From the NCBI GenBank assembly GCA_027491355.1, contig JAIXWI010000019.1, positions 59,261 to 123,260 on the forward strand: a stretch of 64,000 nucleotides of DNA, given 5' to 3'. Below the pieces are notes generated by a model. It ran no database searches, was not told the origin of the DNA, and worked only from the letters and a program-made list of their open reading frames with translations. The translations under genes and the position numbers were made by a program. Shown piece by piece: positions 61,971 to 64,000 of this stretch. Within the stretch, counting starts at the first letter, position 1. Every line of letters starts with the position of its first letter. The DNA comes from Bacteroidota bacterium (GTDB taxonomy: Bacteria; Bacteroidota; Bacteroidia; UKL13-3).

Positions 61971-64000
61971 ATGAAAAAGATGAATTTAAATTTAAACCTT
62001 ATTGCCAAGCTAATGCTTGAGGCAGGTTTTCATTTGATGAAGCTATTGCAGCAACAAAATCCAAGCAACAAGTTTGCTTTCATTCCGGTAAAAAATTCAA
62101 ATCAGAAAATCAGCCTAGCTGTTTTGATTGGAGTTGCCTTGTTAGGCAATTATGAATCTGCGTCTGCACAAATGAGAATCAACAGTGGCACTGAGATTTT
62201 TATTTCAAACGCTGAAAATTTGTACATCGGAGAAAACTTAACCAATTATGGCACCATCACAATGGGCACAGGTCAATTAACACTGGCTGGTAATTTAACA
62301 GACAGCGGAACCATTAACTTGAGCAATGCAACACTTGGTTTTAGCGGAACAAATGCACAGAGCATCAACTTTAATGGCAATGAAATAACAGCTAATTTAT
62401 CAGTAAACAAAGCTGCAAATACAATCAGCTTGGACAAAGGCTTGTTAATTGTCAAACAAGTTGCTACTGTAAGTGCTGGTACATTAACTACCAACGGCAA
62501 ATTAACCTTAACAAGTGATGCCTCTTCAACAGCGAGAATTGCAGCAAGCAGTGGAACCATTTCAGGTAGTGTAAACATAGAACAATTTATTCCTTCAGGA
62601 AGAAGAAGATACCGTCACATTGGCCATCCTTTTAACAGCAACCAAGCATTGTCATTGTTAACCAACGTGATTGATATAACTGGAAATACAGATGGAGTAA
62701 CTAGCAATGTAGCAAAAACTGTAGGTACAGGATTTACACCTACTGCTACCAACAACCCAAGTGCATTCTGGTTCAATACGAGCAATGCGGATAACAATTC
62801 TGTTAATGGCGGCTGGGCTGCATTTACAAGTGCAAATGGCTCTGGAACTAATGATGCTTGGGGCGTAGGAGAAGGAATTAGGGTATTATTTAGAGGAGCA
62901 AAAGGTGAAGGTTTAACCTCTGGAAATTACACACCAAGTGCGGTTACCCTTCAAATGAGTGGAAGTGTCAACCAAGGAAATACCGTATTAAATTTATCAT
63001 CTGCAGGAACGGGAGCTGGTCAAGGTTTCAATTTAATTGGTAACCCATACCCTTCTCCTGTTGACATCAGCGCAGTTATTTTTGGGTCATCATCGCAAGC
63101 TAATATCAATAAAACTGTGTATACCAGAAACCCTCAAACTGGTGCTTATGTGAGTCAACTATTGACCTCTGGTACTCCTTATGTTATTCCTGCTTACTCA
63201 GCGGTGTTCATTAAGGCCAACGCAGCTACCTCTCCTTCCATTACTTTTACTGAAGCCAGCAAAGCAAGTACTGCAAATGCTACTACCTTCAAATCTGAAC
63301 AATACATTCAAAATGGTTTGCAATTGTTTGCTACTGACAATAACCAAGTCATCGACAATATCAATTTGGCTTTCAATGCAAACAACAATGCCAATTTTGA
63401 AGATGCTTTTGATGCCATCAAACTCAATAACGATGAATTTGATTGCTACTCCATTGCCAATGACGGTCAAAAATTAGCTACTGATTTCAGACCTCTTGAC
63501 AGCCATTCAAACATTCCTATTGGTTTGCGTTTGGCATCGGGTAAAAAAGAAATTACACTTGAAGTGGCTGCAAATACTCTACTTAACAACCAAGAAGTGT
63601 ATTTATTTGACAACTTAAACCGCAGCAGCACACTCTTAACTGACGGCACAAAATATACATTCTCTGTTGATGCTAACAATGCTGCTACTACTGGTGACAA
63701 CCGCTTGTTTATTTACTTCAAAAACAATACTACTGGCCTAGAAAATAATAGCCTGCAAAACAACTTAATGCTATTCCCTAATCCTGCTAAAAACACCTTG
63801 AACATTGCAGTCATTAACCCTGCTGTGAACCTTATCAACTACGAAGTAAGAAACGAAATTGGAAAGGTAGTACTTTCTGGAAATATCAATGATTTTACGA
63901 ATGCAACAATTGCCATTGAAAACCTTAGACCTGGTTTCTATTTCTTAAACACTGCTGATCAAAATAACAACAAAGCATCTTTGAAATTTATCAAAGAATA
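61971..64000 (+). CDS. Secreted protein with long N-terminal leader and T9SS sorting domain (runs off window)
   Basis: Absent from the ORF track because the stop codon is cut: after codon 676 (KFIKE) only TA remains before the edge, so TAA or TAG is one base outside. N-terminal 46 residues (MKKMNLNLNLIAKLML...FAFIPVKNSNQK) precede a normal signal core (ISLAVLIGVALLGNYESASAQ), with cleavage near 66/67. The body is beta-rich, with T/N/S-rich adhesin-like repeats to about 200 (TLTTNGKLTLTSDASSTARI) and a region like other Bacteroidota secreted proteins (GRRRYRHIGHPF, FNLIGNPYPSPVDISAV). The C-terminal T9SS type A tail is LMLFPNPAKNTLNIAV ... IENLRPGFYFLNT from about 600. Confidence 0.88.
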   Translation, partial: MKKMNLNLNLIAKLMLEAGFHLMKLLQQQNPSNKFAFIPVKNSNQKISLAVLIGVALLGNYESASAQMRINSGTEIFISNAENLYIGENLTNYGTITMGTGQLTLAGNLTDSGTINLSNATLGFSGTNAQSINFNGNEITANLSVNKAANTISLDKGLLIVKQVATVSAGTLTTNGKLTLTSDASSTARIAASSGTISGSVNIEQFIPSGRRRYRHIGHPFNSNQALSLLTNVIDITGNTDGVTSNVAKTVGTGFTPTATNNPSAFWFNTSNADNNSVNGGWAAFTSANGSGTNDAWGVGEGIRVLFRGAKGEGLTSGNYTPSAVTLQMSGSVNQGNTVLNLSSAGTGAGQGFNLIGNPYPSPVDISAVIFGSSSQANINKTVYTRNPQTGAYVSQLLTSGTPYVIPAYSAVFIKANAATSPSITFTEASKASTANATTFKSEQYIQNGLQLFATDNNQVIDNINLAFNANNNANFEDAFDAIKLNNDEFDCYSIANDGQKLATDFRPLDSHSNIPIGLRLASGKKEITLEVAANTLLNNQEVYLFDNLNRSSTLLTDGTKYTFSVDANNAATTGDNRLFIYFKNNTTGLENNSLQNNLMLFPNPAKNTLNIAVINPAVNLINYEVRNEIGKVVLSGNINDFTNATIAIENLRPGFYFLNTADQNNNKASLKFIKE

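Overview
The window is chromosomal DNA from an AT-rich member of the Bacteroidota, probably on the Chitinophagales/Sphingobacteriales side; the genus cannot be fixed from the sequence. The evidence is a complete type IX secretion/gliding core in the order porP-gldK-gldL-gldM-gldN, secreted proteins ending in T9SS sorting domains, a MurF-alanine racemase fusion, the Bacteroidota-type promoter element TAnnTTTG ahead of several genes, and few recognisable Shine-Dalgarno sites.

Layout. 1-13 kb: the 3' tail of a plus-strand gene, then a minus-strand block with a PNGase F-like LamG protein carrying a T9SS tail, tRNA-Val(TAC), gldN/M/L/K, porP, hemD, a DUF4271 membrane protein and an Omp85-like barrel. 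13-25 kb: hemW, an aldehyde dehydrogenase, a glycosyltransferase with miaA, terC-lipB, an acyl-CoA dehydrogenase, a ComEA-like protein, an untracked 56-aa membrane protein, rfbD, miaB and a sigma-54 activator. 25.2-30.4 kb is the only clearly accessory segment: tandem ~370-bp noncoding repeats on both sides of a 1127-aa secreted mosaic protein (LamG, SUEL-type lectin, kelch repeats, DUF1566). One repeat unit appears to be split by the gene. 30.4-60 kb is dense housekeeping sequence: DUF3109, rlmN, nfu, recX, an MFS carrier, murF/alr, a methyltransferase, rlmH, clpC, a POT transporter, an unrecognised lipoprotein/outer-membrane pair, lemA with two TPM proteins, a GT9 transferase, a YCF48-like propeller, rnr, a YheT-like hydrolase, a polyprenyl synthetase, an E2 acyltransferase, an ABC exporter, a lysine-ketoglutarate reductase-like protein and dnaG. 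60-64 kb holds three secreted proteins. The last, absent from the ORF track because its stop lies one base past the window, has an unusually long N-terminal region before its signal peptide and ends in a T9SS tail.

How it fits together. The Por/Gld machine and its likely cargo (the PNGase F-like protein and the 61971 protein) are encoded in one window. Genes are tightly packed. Several neighbours overlap by 1-20 nt, and convergent pairs overlap or nearly touch without an obvious terminator. Where terminators exist they are strong hairpins (after gldN, after the tRNA, after the 42.5-kb lipoprotein, and between lemA and the TPM genes). Several ORF-track starts are TTG codons within or next to the promoter or well before a better ATG; I moved those starts to the ATG.
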